DNA from: Chloroflexota bacterium
Lineage (GTDB): Bacteria; Chloroflexota; Limnocylindria; P2-11E
Assembly: GCA_005883625.1 (NCBI GenBank)
Contig: VBDU01000059.1
Coordinates: 1-46,068, forward strand
Length of the DNA stretch: 46,068 bases
Direction of reading: 5' to 3'
Under the pieces are notes generated by a model, which searched no databases, was not told the DNA's origin, and was given only the letters and a program-made list of their open reading frames with translations. The translations under genes and the position numbers were made by a program. This document shows, one piece after another, positions 1 to 9,073 of the stretch; position 1 is the first letter of the stretch, and the number at the start of each line of letters is the position of its first letter.

Positions 1-785
1 ACCGGGACGACCGCGGTGAAGTAGCGATTCAACACCGCGACCGTCTCGCGCGGGGGACGGCTCTCGGTGAACGGCGTGAAGCCCTCGAGGTCAGCGAAGA
101 GCGCGGTCACGTCACGGATGTCGCCGCCGAGCTGCGCTTGCCGCGGATCGGAGATGAGCGCGCGCGCTATCTGCGGAGAAAGGTACTGTCCGAACAGGCG
201 CTGCACCACCGTGAACGCGCGGTCTCTCTCCCGTACGAAGACGTAGAGCGCGATGAAGACGATGATCGAGACGCCGGCGATGTTGAGGATGAACATCGCG
301 TCGACTAGACCAGTCGGGAGGTTGTTCGCGGTCCGCACGGCCCCGCCGAGCGTTCCGGTGAGCACCACCAGGATGAGGAACGCCCCGAACCAGCGAAGTG
401 CCTCGCGCGGGCTCGCGAACGCGAGCGCGCCAAGGGGGGCTACGAACGCCCACGCCGCCACAACGCTCGAGAGGACGAAACCGCCGAGCACGACCATGAG
501 CACGAAGGGGAGGACGAGCATCAGGCCGAGCTGCGCGAAACGGAACCAGTCGTAGCGTCGCGTGAGCGTGAACAGGACGACGCTCGCGAGCGAGAGCACC
601 GTGTAGGTGAGCGGGATGGCACCGCCGAGCGGCTCGCCGAAGATGATGTAAATCAGGCCCCAGCCCACCGCGAGGAGGCTGATGAGGAGCCCGAGCACCA
701 CGAGGAGTGCCTTACGGAGCCTCATCTCATCGGTGTCGGAGGGATCCTCTCCGATAGTGGCGGCCAGCCCGAGCAGCCGATCCAT
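1..785 (-). CDS. Membrane-anchored class III adenylate/guanylate cyclase, 3' part outside window
   Basis: Makes a cyclic nucleotide (cAMP or cGMP) from a nucleoside triphosphate at the inner face of the membrane. From the ATG at 785 the protein reads about 261 residues before the window ends. After a short soluble start come about five hydrophobic helices (near residues 26-49, 58-74, 85-118, 128-146, 162-185). A linker (RLFGQYLSPQIARALI) follows, and then the start of the catalytic domain, with VTALFADLEGFTPFTE around 216-231. Asp222 in FADLEGF is the expected first metal-binding aspartate. The second metal Asp and the substrate-specifying residues lie beyond the edge, so cAMP versus cGMP cannot be called. 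A second cyclase of similar design leaves the other end of the window. Confidence 0.88.
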   Translation of the reverse strand, partial: MDRLLGLAATIGEDPSDTDEMRLRKALLVVLGLLISLLAVGWGLIYIIFGEPLGGAIPLTYTVLSLASVVLFTLTRRYDWFRFAQLGLMLVLPFVLMVVLGGFVLSSVVAAWAFVAPLGALAFASPREALRWFGAFLILVVLTGTLGGAVRTANNLPTGLVDAMFILNIAGVSIIVFIALYVFVRERDRAFTVVQRLFGQYLSPQIARALISDPRQAQLGGDIRDVTALFADLEGFTPFTESRPPRETVAVLNRYFTAVVP

Positions 786-1216
786 GAGCGAGATGGTAGG
801 CACGCGCGCGCTTCGAGCGCCGAGGCTATTCGGGCGGGCGGGCCCAATGAGTCCAGCGCCCAGGAAGCCTCTTTTGATCAACGTGGAGGGTCAGCCTCCA
901 GCGAGAGCGGCCGACTCCCGATCAGCCTCGTCGCCCATCGCACGCCGATTGGCGACCGACGCCGGCGAATCGCACGCACGACCTGATACCGACGCTCAGC
1001 TGAACGCGTGTTAGAGCAGCGGCCAGGAAGGTCGTGCTTTTGCTGGCCGCGACTGGTCGTGTCGCAGTGTCCGACGGGGGTAATGGCGCTTCTCCTCTTC
1101 AAACCGCCTCGGTAGCCATGAGAAGCCCGGATTCGATCGCGATTCCTTTTGCCCTCGCCAAGCCCTTCGCTCTCATCTTCGCTTTCGCTGCCAACGTCGC
1201 CGTCTCCGACCTCCAT
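786..1216. other. Non-coding stretch, no gene seen
   Basis: These 431 bases separate the start of the cyclase from the end of the LOG-family gene; both genes are on the minus strand. Open frames exist on both strands, but their translations are Ser/Arg/Glu-rich or random-looking, lack recognisable motifs and lack the strong third-position GC bias of the neighbours. I saw no tRNA, strong terminator or convincing promoter. It presumably holds the cyclase promoter. Confidence 0.5.
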
Positions 1217-2191
1217 CTAGCCGGGTTGGCGATAACGCAAGCGCCGCACTCCAGCACCGGTTTTCGTCGGGGCGGGCGAGGGCCGAATGAGAGGAGGTGT
1301 GCGGACCATGAAGTCAACGACCTCCTGCGGATCCTCGAACGACATGACGAGGTCCGCGTAGCCGTCGCGTCGCGCGTATGCCATCAGGAGCTCGAAGCTC
1401 GAGGAGCCCTGGAGACCGAGCAGGACCATCGGACTGCGGCGGTCGCCCACCCAGTAACTGTTCTGCTCCGCGGCTTGGAAGACTTCTCGCACGGTGCCGG
1501 GCGTGTCGCTGGCAATGACCACGCCGTGATTGCCAATCGCGATGAGGCCCTCTTCGCGCATGCTGTTGGAGAAGTACTTCGCGATGTGTGAGCTAAAGAG
1601 GTTCACCGGCTCATCCGGATAGACCCAGGTCGGCACGCCGAGGCTCGTTGCTCCATTCGGCAGATCGGCGAGCACTCTGCGTGTGGCTTCGATGTACCGC
1701 GCGTGGTCGGATTCGAACGCCGGCGCCTGTTTCAAGATCGTCAGCGCTCGATCAAGGGCGCCGCGGTCGAGTTGTTTGGATAAGTAGGCGCCGAGGTTCG
1801 CCGCTTCCATGAGCCCGGGTCCGCCACCAGTCGCCACGAGAAAGCCGGCGCGCGCGAGCCGCCACCCAAGCTCCGCGACCAACGCGTACTGCGGGTCGTC
1901 GCGGGGCGTCGAGTGGCTGCCCATCACGCCCACGACCTTCGGGGCGATGCCGCCATTGCCCTCGAGCCATGCGGTCAGGGCGCGGTCGATGCCGAAGTCG
2001 TGGAGCCGCTGCGCGATGGCTTCCGCGGCGGAGGGTGGGTTGCGCCCGCCGGCGGCTATGAAGTGGCGGGCGATCCTCCGATCAAGGGACGCCTCCGGGT
2101 TTGACGGCGTGTAACCCTGCATGAGCTCGTCGCTCGTATACAGGCCTTTGCGCAATGGGTCGAAGGGTTCCGGTCGCGGAAGGGGCCGCAT
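1217..2191 (-). CDS. LOG-family Rossmann-fold nucleotide-binding protein
   Basis: A 324-residue protein of the LOG/lysine-decarboxylase-like superfamily. Some members release free cytokinin-type bases from nucleoside 5'-monophosphates; many bacterial members have unknown substrates. The phosphate-binding loop GGGPGLMEAANLGA (about 122-135) is clear. The second family signature appears as DTPGTVREVFQA (about 229-240) instead of the usual PGGxGTxxE, so the glycine pair is altered while the catalytic-type Arg and Glu remain. It is longer than the roughly 190-residue plant-type LOG because of about 80 extra N-terminal residues. The ATG at 2191 was chosen because it is the only sensible start; it lies only 9-21 bases from the divergent metallo-hydrolase start. 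Substrate not predictable. Confidence 0.82.
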   Translation of the reverse strand: MRPLPRPEPFDPLRKGLYTSDELMQGYTPSNPEASLDRRIARHFIAAGGRNPPSAAEAIAQRLHDFGIDRALTAWLEGNGGIAPKVVGVMGSHSTPRDDPQYALVAELGWRLARAGFLVATGGGPGLMEAANLGAYLSKQLDRGALDRALTILKQAPAFESDHARYIEATRRVLADLPNGATSLGVPTWVYPDEPVNLFSSHIAKYFSNSMREEGLIAIGNHGVVIASDTPGTVREVFQAAEQNSYWVGDRRSPMVLLGLQGSSSFELLMAYARRDGYADLVMSFEDPQEVVDFMVRTPPLIRPSPAPTKTGAGVRRLRYRQPG

Positions 2192-2200
2192 GACGGTGCC

Positions 2201-3706
2201 ATGATGGCCGAGATGCGTCTGCACTTTCTCGGCGCGACGCGCACGGTGACGGGTTCGCAATATCTGCTCGAGACCGACCGGGCGCGAGTGCTCATCGACT
2301 GTGGCATGTTCCAAGGCAGCCCTCACGACGTGATCCGCAACCGCGTGCCGTTCGCCTACCAGCCGGGCGACGTCGATGCGCTCCTGCTCACGCACGCGCA
2401 TCTCGATCACTGCGGGCTCATCCCGCATCTGGCGGCATCCGGGTTCCGGAAGCCGATCTACGCGACCAAGGGGAGCGTCGACCTCACCCGACTGGTCCTG
2501 CTGGATTCGGCCAAGCTCCAGGAGGAATTCGCACAGAGCCACCAGCGCTTCGCCAAGCGGAATCCCGATCGTGCCGCAGCGGAAGACGAAGCGACCATGG
2601 CAGAGCTTGCGGCCGCGACCACGAAAGATCCGGCGGCCGCGACGCGGGACGCAGCGCCCGCAGCCACTACCGAACTGCGCGCGCCGCTTTACACGGTAGA
2701 CGACACCAACGCGGCGCTTGCGCTCTTTCACGGCATCGACTACGGGACCGAACTCCAGGTCGCGCCGGGGATCACCGCGACGTTCGTCGATGCGGGCCAC
2801 ATCCTGGGCTCGGCGATCATTCGCGTCCGCGTCATGGAGGGCGATACGGAGCGCACGATCGTCTTCAGCGGCGACCTCGGCCGGCCGGGCTCGCCGATCA
2901 TCCGTGACCCCACCCCGGTCACCAGCGCGGATTACTTGCTCATCGAGTCGACGTACGGCGGCAAGACGCACGAACCTCAGGAGGAGGCGATCCGATTGCT
3001 GGGCGAGGCGGTGAAGCTGACGGGCGATGCGAAGGGCGTGCTCCTCGTGCCTTCGTTCGCGATCGGCCGGACTCAGGAGATCGTCTACGAGCTGGGCCGG
3101 CTGCTGAGCGCCGGAACGATCCCGCACTTGCCGCTGTATCTCGATTCGCCAATGGCCCAGACGGCCAGCGACGTGTACCGAGCCCACCTCGACTATTTCG
3201 ACGACGACACCCGGGCACTGATCACCCGCCACGACCCGCCGATCGATTATCCGGATGCGGTCGTGACAAGCAGCGCGAAAGAGTCCGTCGCAATCGAGCA
3301 CGCGGCGCGGCCGCTCATGGTGATCGCCTCCAACGGGATGATCACCGGCGGACGGATCGTCCAGCACGTCAAGGCGCTCGTCGCCGATCCGGCGATGACC
3401 CTGCTATTCGTCGGTTACCAGGGCGACGGCACGCTTGGGGCGAGCCTGCAGCAGGGCGCAACGCAGGCGCGCATTGACGGACAGGACCTCGAGGTCCACT
3501 GCCAGGTGCGCTCGATCAGCGGCTTCTCCGCGCACGCCGACGAGCCCGAGCTCCTTGCCTGGCTAGGCAACTTCACCGCGAAGCCGCGCACGACGTTCAT
3601 CGTGCACGGCGATCCCGCCGCGCAGGCGGCCTTCGAGCCGAAGGTGCGCGCGCTCGGCTTTGCGACAGCGGTTCCGGACTGGCGCCAGACCGTCGAGCTC
3701 ACCTAG
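2201..3706 (+). CDS. Beta-CASP metallo-beta-lactamase fold hydrolase (RNase J/CPSF73-like)
   Basis: A zinc-dependent hydrolase of the beta-CASP group, whose characterised members cut RNA or DNA. The zinc signature THAHLDHCG (H65, H67, D69, H70) follows the usual N-terminal LGATRTVTGS strand. Later come the metal-bridging FSGDLG, the SPMAQTASDVY start of the beta-CASP insert, and the C-terminal motifs FSAHAD and IVHGDP. All expected ligands are present, so it should be active. An Ala/Thr-rich low-complexity linker (about residues 132-160) interrupts the lactamase domain. The start could be ATG 2201, 2204 or, closest to family practice, ATG 2213 (MRLHFLGA). There is no good Shine-Dalgarno for any of them. 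It is transcribed divergently from the LOG gene and converges with the APH-fold kinase. Confidence 0.9.
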   Translation: MMAEMRLHFLGATRTVTGSQYLLETDRARVLIDCGMFQGSPHDVIRNRVPFAYQPGDVDALLLTHAHLDHCGLIPHLAASGFRKPIYATKGSVDLTRLVLLDSAKLQEEFAQSHQRFAKRNPDRAAAEDEATMAELAAATTKDPAAATRDAAPAATTELRAPLYTVDDTNAALALFHGIDYGTELQVAPGITATFVDAGHILGSAIIRVRVMEGDTERTIVFSGDLGRPGSPIIRDPTPVTSADYLLIESTYGGKTHEPQEEAIRLLGEAVKLTGDAKGVLLVPSFAIGRTQEIVYELGRLLSAGTIPHLPLYLDSPMAQTASDVYRAHLDYFDDDTRALITRHDPPIDYPDAVVTSSAKESVAIEHAARPLMVIASNGMITGGRIVQHVKALVADPAMTLLFVGYQGDGTLGASLQQGATQARIDGQDLEVHCQVRSISGFSAHADEPELLAWLGNFTAKPRTTFIVHGDPAAQAAFEPKVRALGFATAVPDWRQTVELT

Positions 3707-3819
3707 AAGGATTGCCGATTCGTGCAATGACCTTTGCCATCGCCGACCGGTCGCGCCCATGCAGCCGAAGTCGCAGTACGCCTGGTCGTCGCTGAGGAAG
3801 ACGAGGAAGCTCGGGCGCC

Positions 3820-4746
3820 TCACGAACGCCGGTCGAGCCAGCTCTGAAGCCGCTCGCGGCAGAACTTCTCGCGCTCGGGGAGCTCGTTCTCGCGGTACCA
3901 GACGATCCCGGCGAGCAACAGATACACCTCGTAGATCTCGCTCCGCGCGCGGGCGTTCTCGTCGTCGACCGCCGCGTAGGTCGCTCGGAACGGCGCGGCC
4001 ATCGCCGGGCACGCGGGGAGGGTCCAGCTCTCGAGCCGCACGACGTCGAGCAGCGGGTCGCGTCCGCGCGCGCGCTCGAAGTCGAGGAACGCGACGAAGT
4101 GCCAGCCGTCGCGCCGCTGCTGGAGGAGCAGGTTCGCGAGGTTGAGGTCGTCGTGCGTGAGGCGCCGCGGCACGTCCTCGAGCGCCCACTGCCGATCCTC
4201 GTAATGGGCGAGGACGCGCTCCTGCCCGGCCACGTCGAGCGCGTCGAGCGTGCGGCACTCGACGGCGCGGGTGCGCATGCGGTCGTCGAGCTCGGCCGCC
4301 CACGGCACCGGCGTATCCACGTATGCGACGGCGTGGAGGCTGCGCAGCCCGTTCGCGAGCTCCGTGCCCACGCGGTTCTGGTCGGTGAACGACAGCGCGG
4401 TGAGCGAGCGCGCCGCGTCCTCGCCGGTGATGAAGTCCTGGATGAAGTACGGCGCGGCGAGGGTGCGGCGCTCGAAGTCGGACCAGCGCACGGTCGGGTG
4501 GGGGACCGCCTGCTCGCGCATGAGCTCCGCGAGGTTGAGGAAGCGGCGCATGCGTCCGGGGTGCGGCCGCTTATGGACCTTGAAGAGGAAACGCTCGCCG
4601 GTGGGCATCGTGAGGAGGTACGCGTGGTGCGAGCGACCACGCGGCCAGCGCTCGACGAGCGCACCGGAGAGCGCGCCGCCTGAGACCTCGTCCGCGGCCC
4701 GCGCCACCTCATCCGAGGACGGCGGGACCGTGACCGTCCGGAGCAC
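3820..4746 (-). CDS. APH-fold small-molecule kinase
   Basis: A 308-residue protein with the aminoglycoside phosphotransferase/choline kinase fold, using ATP to phosphorylate a hydroxyl on a small molecule. Visible elements: nucleotide-lobe lysine K56 in FLFKVHKR, the catalytic loop HDDLNLAN (H198, D200, N205) and the metal-binding Asp222 in AFLDFERAR. The GTG start at 4746 is 43 bases after the PsuG stop, with no clear ribosome site. It is the last gene of the W/Mo cofactor-pseudouridine chain. The substrate is unknown. Because PsuG pathways need a pseudouridine kinase, normally of the PfkB family, this APH-fold enzyme is a candidate for that step; methylthioribose kinase is a precedent for a ribose-phosphorylating APH fold. 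A generic antibiotic kinase remains possible. Confidence 0.82.
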   Translation of the reverse strand: MLRTVTVPPSSDEVARAADEVSGGALSGALVERWPRGRSHHAYLLTMPTGERFLFKVHKRPHPGRMRRFLNLAELMREQAVPHPTVRWSDFERRTLAAPYFIQDFITGEDAARSLTALSFTDQNRVGTELANGLRSLHAVAYVDTPVPWAAELDDRMRTRAVECRTLDALDVAGQERVLAHYEDRQWALEDVPRRLTHDDLNLANLLLQQRRDGWHFVAFLDFERARGRDPLLDVVRLESWTLPACPAMAAPFRATYAAVDDENARARSEIYEVYLLLAGIVWYRENELPEREKFCRERLQSWLDRRS

Positions 4747-4789
4747 GACCGGGGCGACTGTACCGAGCCGCAGGGCGGGGTGCTTCGGA

Positions 4790-5686
4790 CTACGCCGAGA
4801 GCGCGAGGGCGAGCTGCGCGGCGACGCGCGCGTTCGCGCGGAGGAGCGCGATGTTCGCCTCGAGCGCGCGTCCCTCGGTCGCGACGCCGATGGCGCTGAG
4901 CAGGTACGGCGTGAGCGCGGCGCCCGTGACGCCCTCGCGCTCGGCGGCGAGGCTGGCCCGAGCGACCTCGCTCTCGATCTCGTCGCGGTCGAGCGACTCG
5001 CTCGCGGCGATAGGCACCGCGAGCACCATCCCGGCACCGCGCGCGACCTGCTCCCGCGCGATCCGCGCGGCCCCGAGCGCGTCGTTCACGCGATGCGCGA
5101 GGTGCAGGCCGCTCGAGCGGACGTAGAACGCGGGGAACTCGTCCGTCCCGAAGCCCACCACGGGCACGCCGAGGGTCTCGAGACGCTCGAGCGTAAGGGC
5201 GAGGTCGAGGACGAGCTTCGCGCCGGCGCTCACGACACAGACCGGATTCCGCGCGATCGCCTCGAGGTCCGCTGACTCGTCGAACGAGAGCTCTGCCCCG
5301 CGATGCACTCCGCCGATCCCGCCGGTCGCGACGACCGGGATCCCGGCGCGGGCCGCGATCTCCACCGTGGCGGCGACCGTCGTCGCGCCGATGCCCTGCC
5401 CGGCGAGGACCGGGGCGAGGTCCCGCAGCGAGACCTTCGGGACGCGCGATTCACCCGCGAGCCGCGCGAGCAGGTGATCCCCGACGCCCACGACGGCCCG
5501 CCCGTCGTGGAGCGCGATCGTCGCGGGGATCGCCCCGAGAGCGCGGATCTCCGTCTCGAGCAGCTGTGCGGTCCGCAGGCTCCGCGATCGGGGAAGGCCG
5601 TGCGCGATGACCGTGGACTCGAGTGCAACGACGGCGCGCTTGCCGGCGATCGCGTCGGCGACCTCTGGCGCGACGGCGAGCTTCAT
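4790..5686 (-). CDS. psuG: Pseudouridine-5'-phosphate glycosidase
   Basis: Splits the C-C glycosidic bond of pseudouridine 5'-phosphate to uracil and ribose 5-phosphate, in the cytosol. The 298-residue length and motifs fit the family: ALESTVIAHGLP (E23), KVSLRDL (K84), VATGGIGGVHRG, FDESADL (metal Asp140) and SAGAKLVLDLALTLE (K157, the Schiff-base lysine). These match the known E. coli catalytic residues with a constant shift of about nine. The ATG at 5686 overlaps the moaB stop (ATGA), so translation is coupled to molybdenum-cofactor genes, an unusual context. No PfkB-type PsuK or nucleoside transporter is nearby; an APH-fold kinase follows directly. Confidence 0.95.
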   Translation of the reverse strand: MKLAVAPEVADAIAGKRAVVALESTVIAHGLPRSRSLRTAQLLETEIRALGAIPATIALHDGRAVVGVGDHLLARLAGESRVPKVSLRDLAPVLAGQGIGATTVAATVEIAARAGIPVVATGGIGGVHRGAELSFDESADLEAIARNPVCVVSAGAKLVLDLALTLERLETLGVPVVGFGTDEFPAFYVRSSGLHLAHRVNDALGAARIAREQVARGAGMVLAVPIAASESLDRDEIESEVARASLAAEREGVTGAALTPYLLSAIGVATEGRALEANIALLRANARVAAQLALALSA

Positions 5687-6209
5687 GAGTCCTGGGGGGT
5701 CCGCGGGGGGCTCGCCCCCCTCGACCGGTGAGTTTGCTCGCCGCTCTCGCCCGCGAGGAGCTCGACCGCGTGCGGCAGCACCGGCACGAGCACCTCCAGC
5801 GATTCGCGGACCGCGCGCGGCGATCCGGGAAGGTTCACGACGAGCGCCGGACCAATGGCCCCGGCGACGCCGCGCGACAGCATCCCGTGCGGCGTCTTCT
5901 CGAGCGAACGCGCACGCAGGGCCTCGGCGATGCCGGGGATCTCGCGATCGATGACGCGCCGCGTCGCCTCCGGGGTCACGTCGTTCGGGGACAGGCCGGT
6001 GCCTCCGGTGGTGAGGACGACGTTCGCACCGGCGCGCACCGCGGCGAGGATGGCGGTGGCGACCCGCTCGACATCGTCGGGGACGAGCTCGGTGCGGACA
6101 ACCTCGATGCCGCCGGCGATCAGACGTTCGCTCATGGCGGGTCCGCTCTCGTCAGCACGCTCGCCGGCCGCGCCCTTCGTGCTCACCGTGATGACGCCCG
6201 CGCGGAGCT

Positions 6210-6213
<4 letters not shown>
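5683..6213 (-). CDS. moaB: Molybdopterin adenylyltransferase-type protein (MoaB/MogA)
   Basis: Activates molybdopterin by adenylation before metal insertion. The 176-residue MoCF-fold protein has [17 protein letters not shown] (about 77-93) and [13 protein letters not shown] near the end, both diagnostic. The GTG start at 6213 overlaps the moaC stop in a GTGA, and its own stop overlaps the psuG ATG, so it sits in a tightly coupled chain. The last 20 or so residues are low-complexity (Arg, Gly, Ser, Pro) because a GC-rich palindromic repeat (5694-5727) lies inside the 3' end of the frame; the folded domain ends before it. MoaB versus MogA cannot be separated here. Confidence 0.9.
5694..5727. 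repeat. GC-rich palindromic repeat, copy A
   Basis: Contains GGGGTCCGCGGGGGGC, a two-base turn, then GCCCCCCTCGACC. The inner arms are six G against six C. It is related to copies B, C and D. It lies within the 3' end of moaB just upstream of the psuG start and adds a non-domain tail to MoaB. Confidence 0.6.
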
Positions 6214-6715
<502 letters not shown>

Positions 6716-6716
<1 letters not shown>

Positions 6717-7969
6717 CAGTGGTCCTCCGGCAGGTCCGTGCGGATCACGGTCACCTGTTCCTCGGGACCCGCCCGCTCCGGCGCCTCGGGCACCTCGATG
6801 AGGCAGTTCGCGAGCGACATCGAGCGAAGGATGCCCGAGCCCTGCGGGCCGGTCGACCGGACGGTGCCGGCGACGGGGTCGTAGACGCCCCGCGCGAAGA
6901 GCCGGAGCCCGGCGGGCTTCTCGACGGCGTCGAGCAGTCGCGCGCGGACGCGCGGGCGGTGGAGCTTCGCGCGCCCCGCCATCTTCAGCAGCGCGGGACG
7001 CACGAAGAGCTCGAAGGTGAGGAGCGCGGACACGGGGTTGCCCGGCAGGCCGAAGATGGGTACGGATCGTGTCCCGCCGGCGGTGCGCAGGGTGCCGAAC
7101 GCCAGCGGGCGGCCTGGCCGGATCGCGATGGACCAGAAGTCCATCGAGCCCATCTGCTCCACGACGGGCTTCACGTAGTCGCGGTCGCCCACGGAGACGC
7201 CGCCGCTCGTCACCACCGCGTCGGCGAACGCGGCGTTCCCGAGCGCGTGCCGTAGGTCCTCGGCGGTATCGCGCGCGATGCCGATCGGGTAGGGCTCGGC
7301 GCCGATCGCGCGCACCGCGGCCGAGAGCGAGTAGCGATTCGCGTCGCGGATCTTCCCCGGCGCGAGCGGCGCGTCGAGCTCGACGACCTCGTCGCCCGTC
7401 GAGAGGACGGAGACGCGCGGCCGCGGGATGACGGGCACCCTGGCGCGCCCGAGCGTGGCGAGGACCCCGATGTCGGCGGGACGCAGGTGCGTGCCGCGCG
7501 CGAGCACCGTCTCGCCGCGGCGCAGATCCTCGCCGGCTTGCCGGACCGAGAGCCCGGTCGGCGTCTCGCGCGTGATCGTCACCGCTTCCTTGCCGCCGTC
7601 GGTGTCCTCCACGCGCACGACGGTATCCGCGCCGTCAGGCAACGGCGCTCCGGTCATGATCCGCATCGCCTCGCCGCGGCCGACGGCACGCGCCGGCGTC
7701 TCGCCGGCGCCGACCGCGCCGACGACCCGCAGGCGCACGCTCGGCCGGGCGACGTCCTCGCCCCGCACGGCGTACCCGTCCATCGCCGAATTCCGGAACG
7801 GCGGGACGTCGCGATCGGCGACGACGTCCTCCGCGAGGACGCAGCCGAGCGCGTCGCCGAGGGCGATCGTCTCCGGCGCGAGCGCGGCGATCCGCGCGAG
7901 GATCCGCTCGAGCGCCTCGTCGACGCTCAGCACGCGCTGCGCGGTCTTCGCCGCGCTCGGGCTTGCCAT
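6716..7969 (-). CDS. moeA: Molybdopterin molybdenumtransferase MoeA
   Basis: Inserts molybdate (or tungstate) into adenylated molybdopterin. The 417-residue length is normal. Clear blocks: [15 protein letters not shown] near 60-74, [18 protein letters not shown], the MoCF-like core LSTGDEVVE...[16 protein letters not shown], and [20 protein letters not shown]. The ATG at 7969 lies 21 bases after the tupC stop, with no strong Shine-Dalgarno. The 3' end overlaps moaC by one base. Its position right behind the tungstate transporter suggests the operon supplies a tungsten or mixed Mo/W cofactor. Confidence 0.96.
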
Positions 7970-7990
7970 GGGTCGGATGTTAGGCGCGCG

Positions 7991-9073
7991 TCAGTTGCGA
8001 CGGTGGCGCGGGAGGAGATGCGGCACCGTCGCTTTGAACGAGGCCACGACGCGCTCATCGGCCCGCAGCCCGAGCTCCTGTGCCGAACGTCGGGTCACGT
8101 GCGCGACCAGGGGAAAACCGCAGTCAAGCACGATGCGCGTGCGGCGTCCGATCGGCTCGACCCGCACGACGCGCGCGGCGAACTGGTTCCGCGCGCTCGA
8201 CGCGATCTCCCCGCGCGAGAGCACGACGTCGTCGGGAGCGAGGCACATGAGCGGGAACGTCTCGCCGGCGGGCGGGAGGGACGTCGTCTCGACCAGCTGC
8301 TCGCCGACTCGCAGCTCCGTGAGGTCCTCGGTCACGCGCGTGACCACGGCCGGCAGGATGTTCTCAACGCCCACGAAGTCCGCGACCTCGGGATCGGCGG
8401 GCGTCGCGAACACGACATCCGGCCGGTCGAGCTGCCGCACGCGCCCGTCGAGGAGGACCGCTACGCGATCGCCGAGCGTCAGCGCCTCGTCGCGATCGTG
8501 CGTCACCAGGACCGCCGTCAAATGCTCACCTCTGACCGCTCTCGCCAGGTCGGCGATCGCCGCGTCGCGCGTCGGCGCGTCCAGTCCGGCGAACGGCTCG
8601 TCAAGGAAGAGCAGGTCCGGACCAGGAGCGATCGCGCGCGCGATGCTCACGCGCTGCGCCTCGCCCCCCGAGAGGCTCCGCGCACGACGGTTGGCGAGCT
8701 GCACGATCCCGACCCGCGCGAGAGCGCCTTGCGCCCGAGCCTCGCGATCCCGGCGTGAGGCCCCGCGCAGCTCGAGGCCGATCGCGGCATTCTCCAGGAC
8801 GGTCCGATCCAGCAGCAACGGTCGCTGAAAGACGACGCCGATGCGTCTTCGGTAAGCCTGCTCGTCGGTCACCTTCACGCCGCGGAACCGGAGCTCCCCG
8901 CTCGCGGGGAGAAGTCTCGCGAGGGCCATGACGAGCGTGCTCTTGCCGGCGCCGTTCGGCCCCAGGATCGCCAGGGTCTCGCCTTCCATGACGGCGAATC
9001 GGTCCGCTCGCACCACCTCGCGGTCCCCCCGGATCACCCGAAGATCGCGCGCTTCGAGGAGCTCGCCGCTCAT
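7991..9073 (-). CDS. tupC: Tungstate/molybdate ABC transporter ATP-binding protein with TOBE domain
   Basis: Powers oxyanion uptake with the TupB permease at the inner membrane. The ATPase part (residues 1 to about 235) has Walker A GPNGAGKS, Q-loop VFQRP, signature LSGGEAQR, Walker B LLFLDEP and switch VTHD. The C-terminal part (about 240-360) has the beta-rich pattern of a TOBE/MOP-type domain (VENILPAVVTRV, NQFAARVVRVEPIG), which in ModC-like ATPases binds oxyanion for feedback inhibition. At 360 residues it is nearer ModC/WtpC in size than minimal TupC. The ATG overlaps the tupB stop (ATGA). Confidence 0.92.
   Translation of the reverse strand: MSGELLEARDLRVIRGDREVVRADRFAVMEGETLAILGPNGAGKSTLVMALARLLPASGELRFRGVKVTDEQAYRRRIGVVFQRPLLLDRTVLENAAIGLELRGASRRDREARAQGALARVGIVQLANRRARSLSGGEAQRVSIARAIAPGPDLLFLDEPFAGLDAPTRDAAIADLARAVRGEHLTAVLVTHDRDEALTLGDRVAVLLDGRVRQLDRPDVVFATPADPEVADFVGVENILPAVVTRVTEDLTELRVGEQLVETTSLPPAGETFPLMCLAPDDVVLSRGEIASSARNQFAARVVRVEPIGRRTRIVLDCGFPLVAHVTRRSAQELGLRADERVVASFKATVPHLLPRHRRN

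Noticed and set aside
878..1216. Minus-strand frame beginning MEVGDGDVGSESEDESEG
   Set aside because: Acidic start looked like a possible small protein, but the rest is random, third-position bias is weak, and no ribosome site precedes it.
2192..3367. Long minus-strand open frame upstream of and joined to the LOG gene
   Set aside because: It is antisense to the beta-CASP hydrolase; the translation is Arg/Asp/Glu/His-rich and motif-free. High third-position GC produces long open antisense frames throughout this window.
7970..7990. Molybdenum-cofactor riboswitch before moeA
   Set aside because: The gap between tupC and moeA is only 21 bases, far too short, and no such element was seen upstream of the operon.
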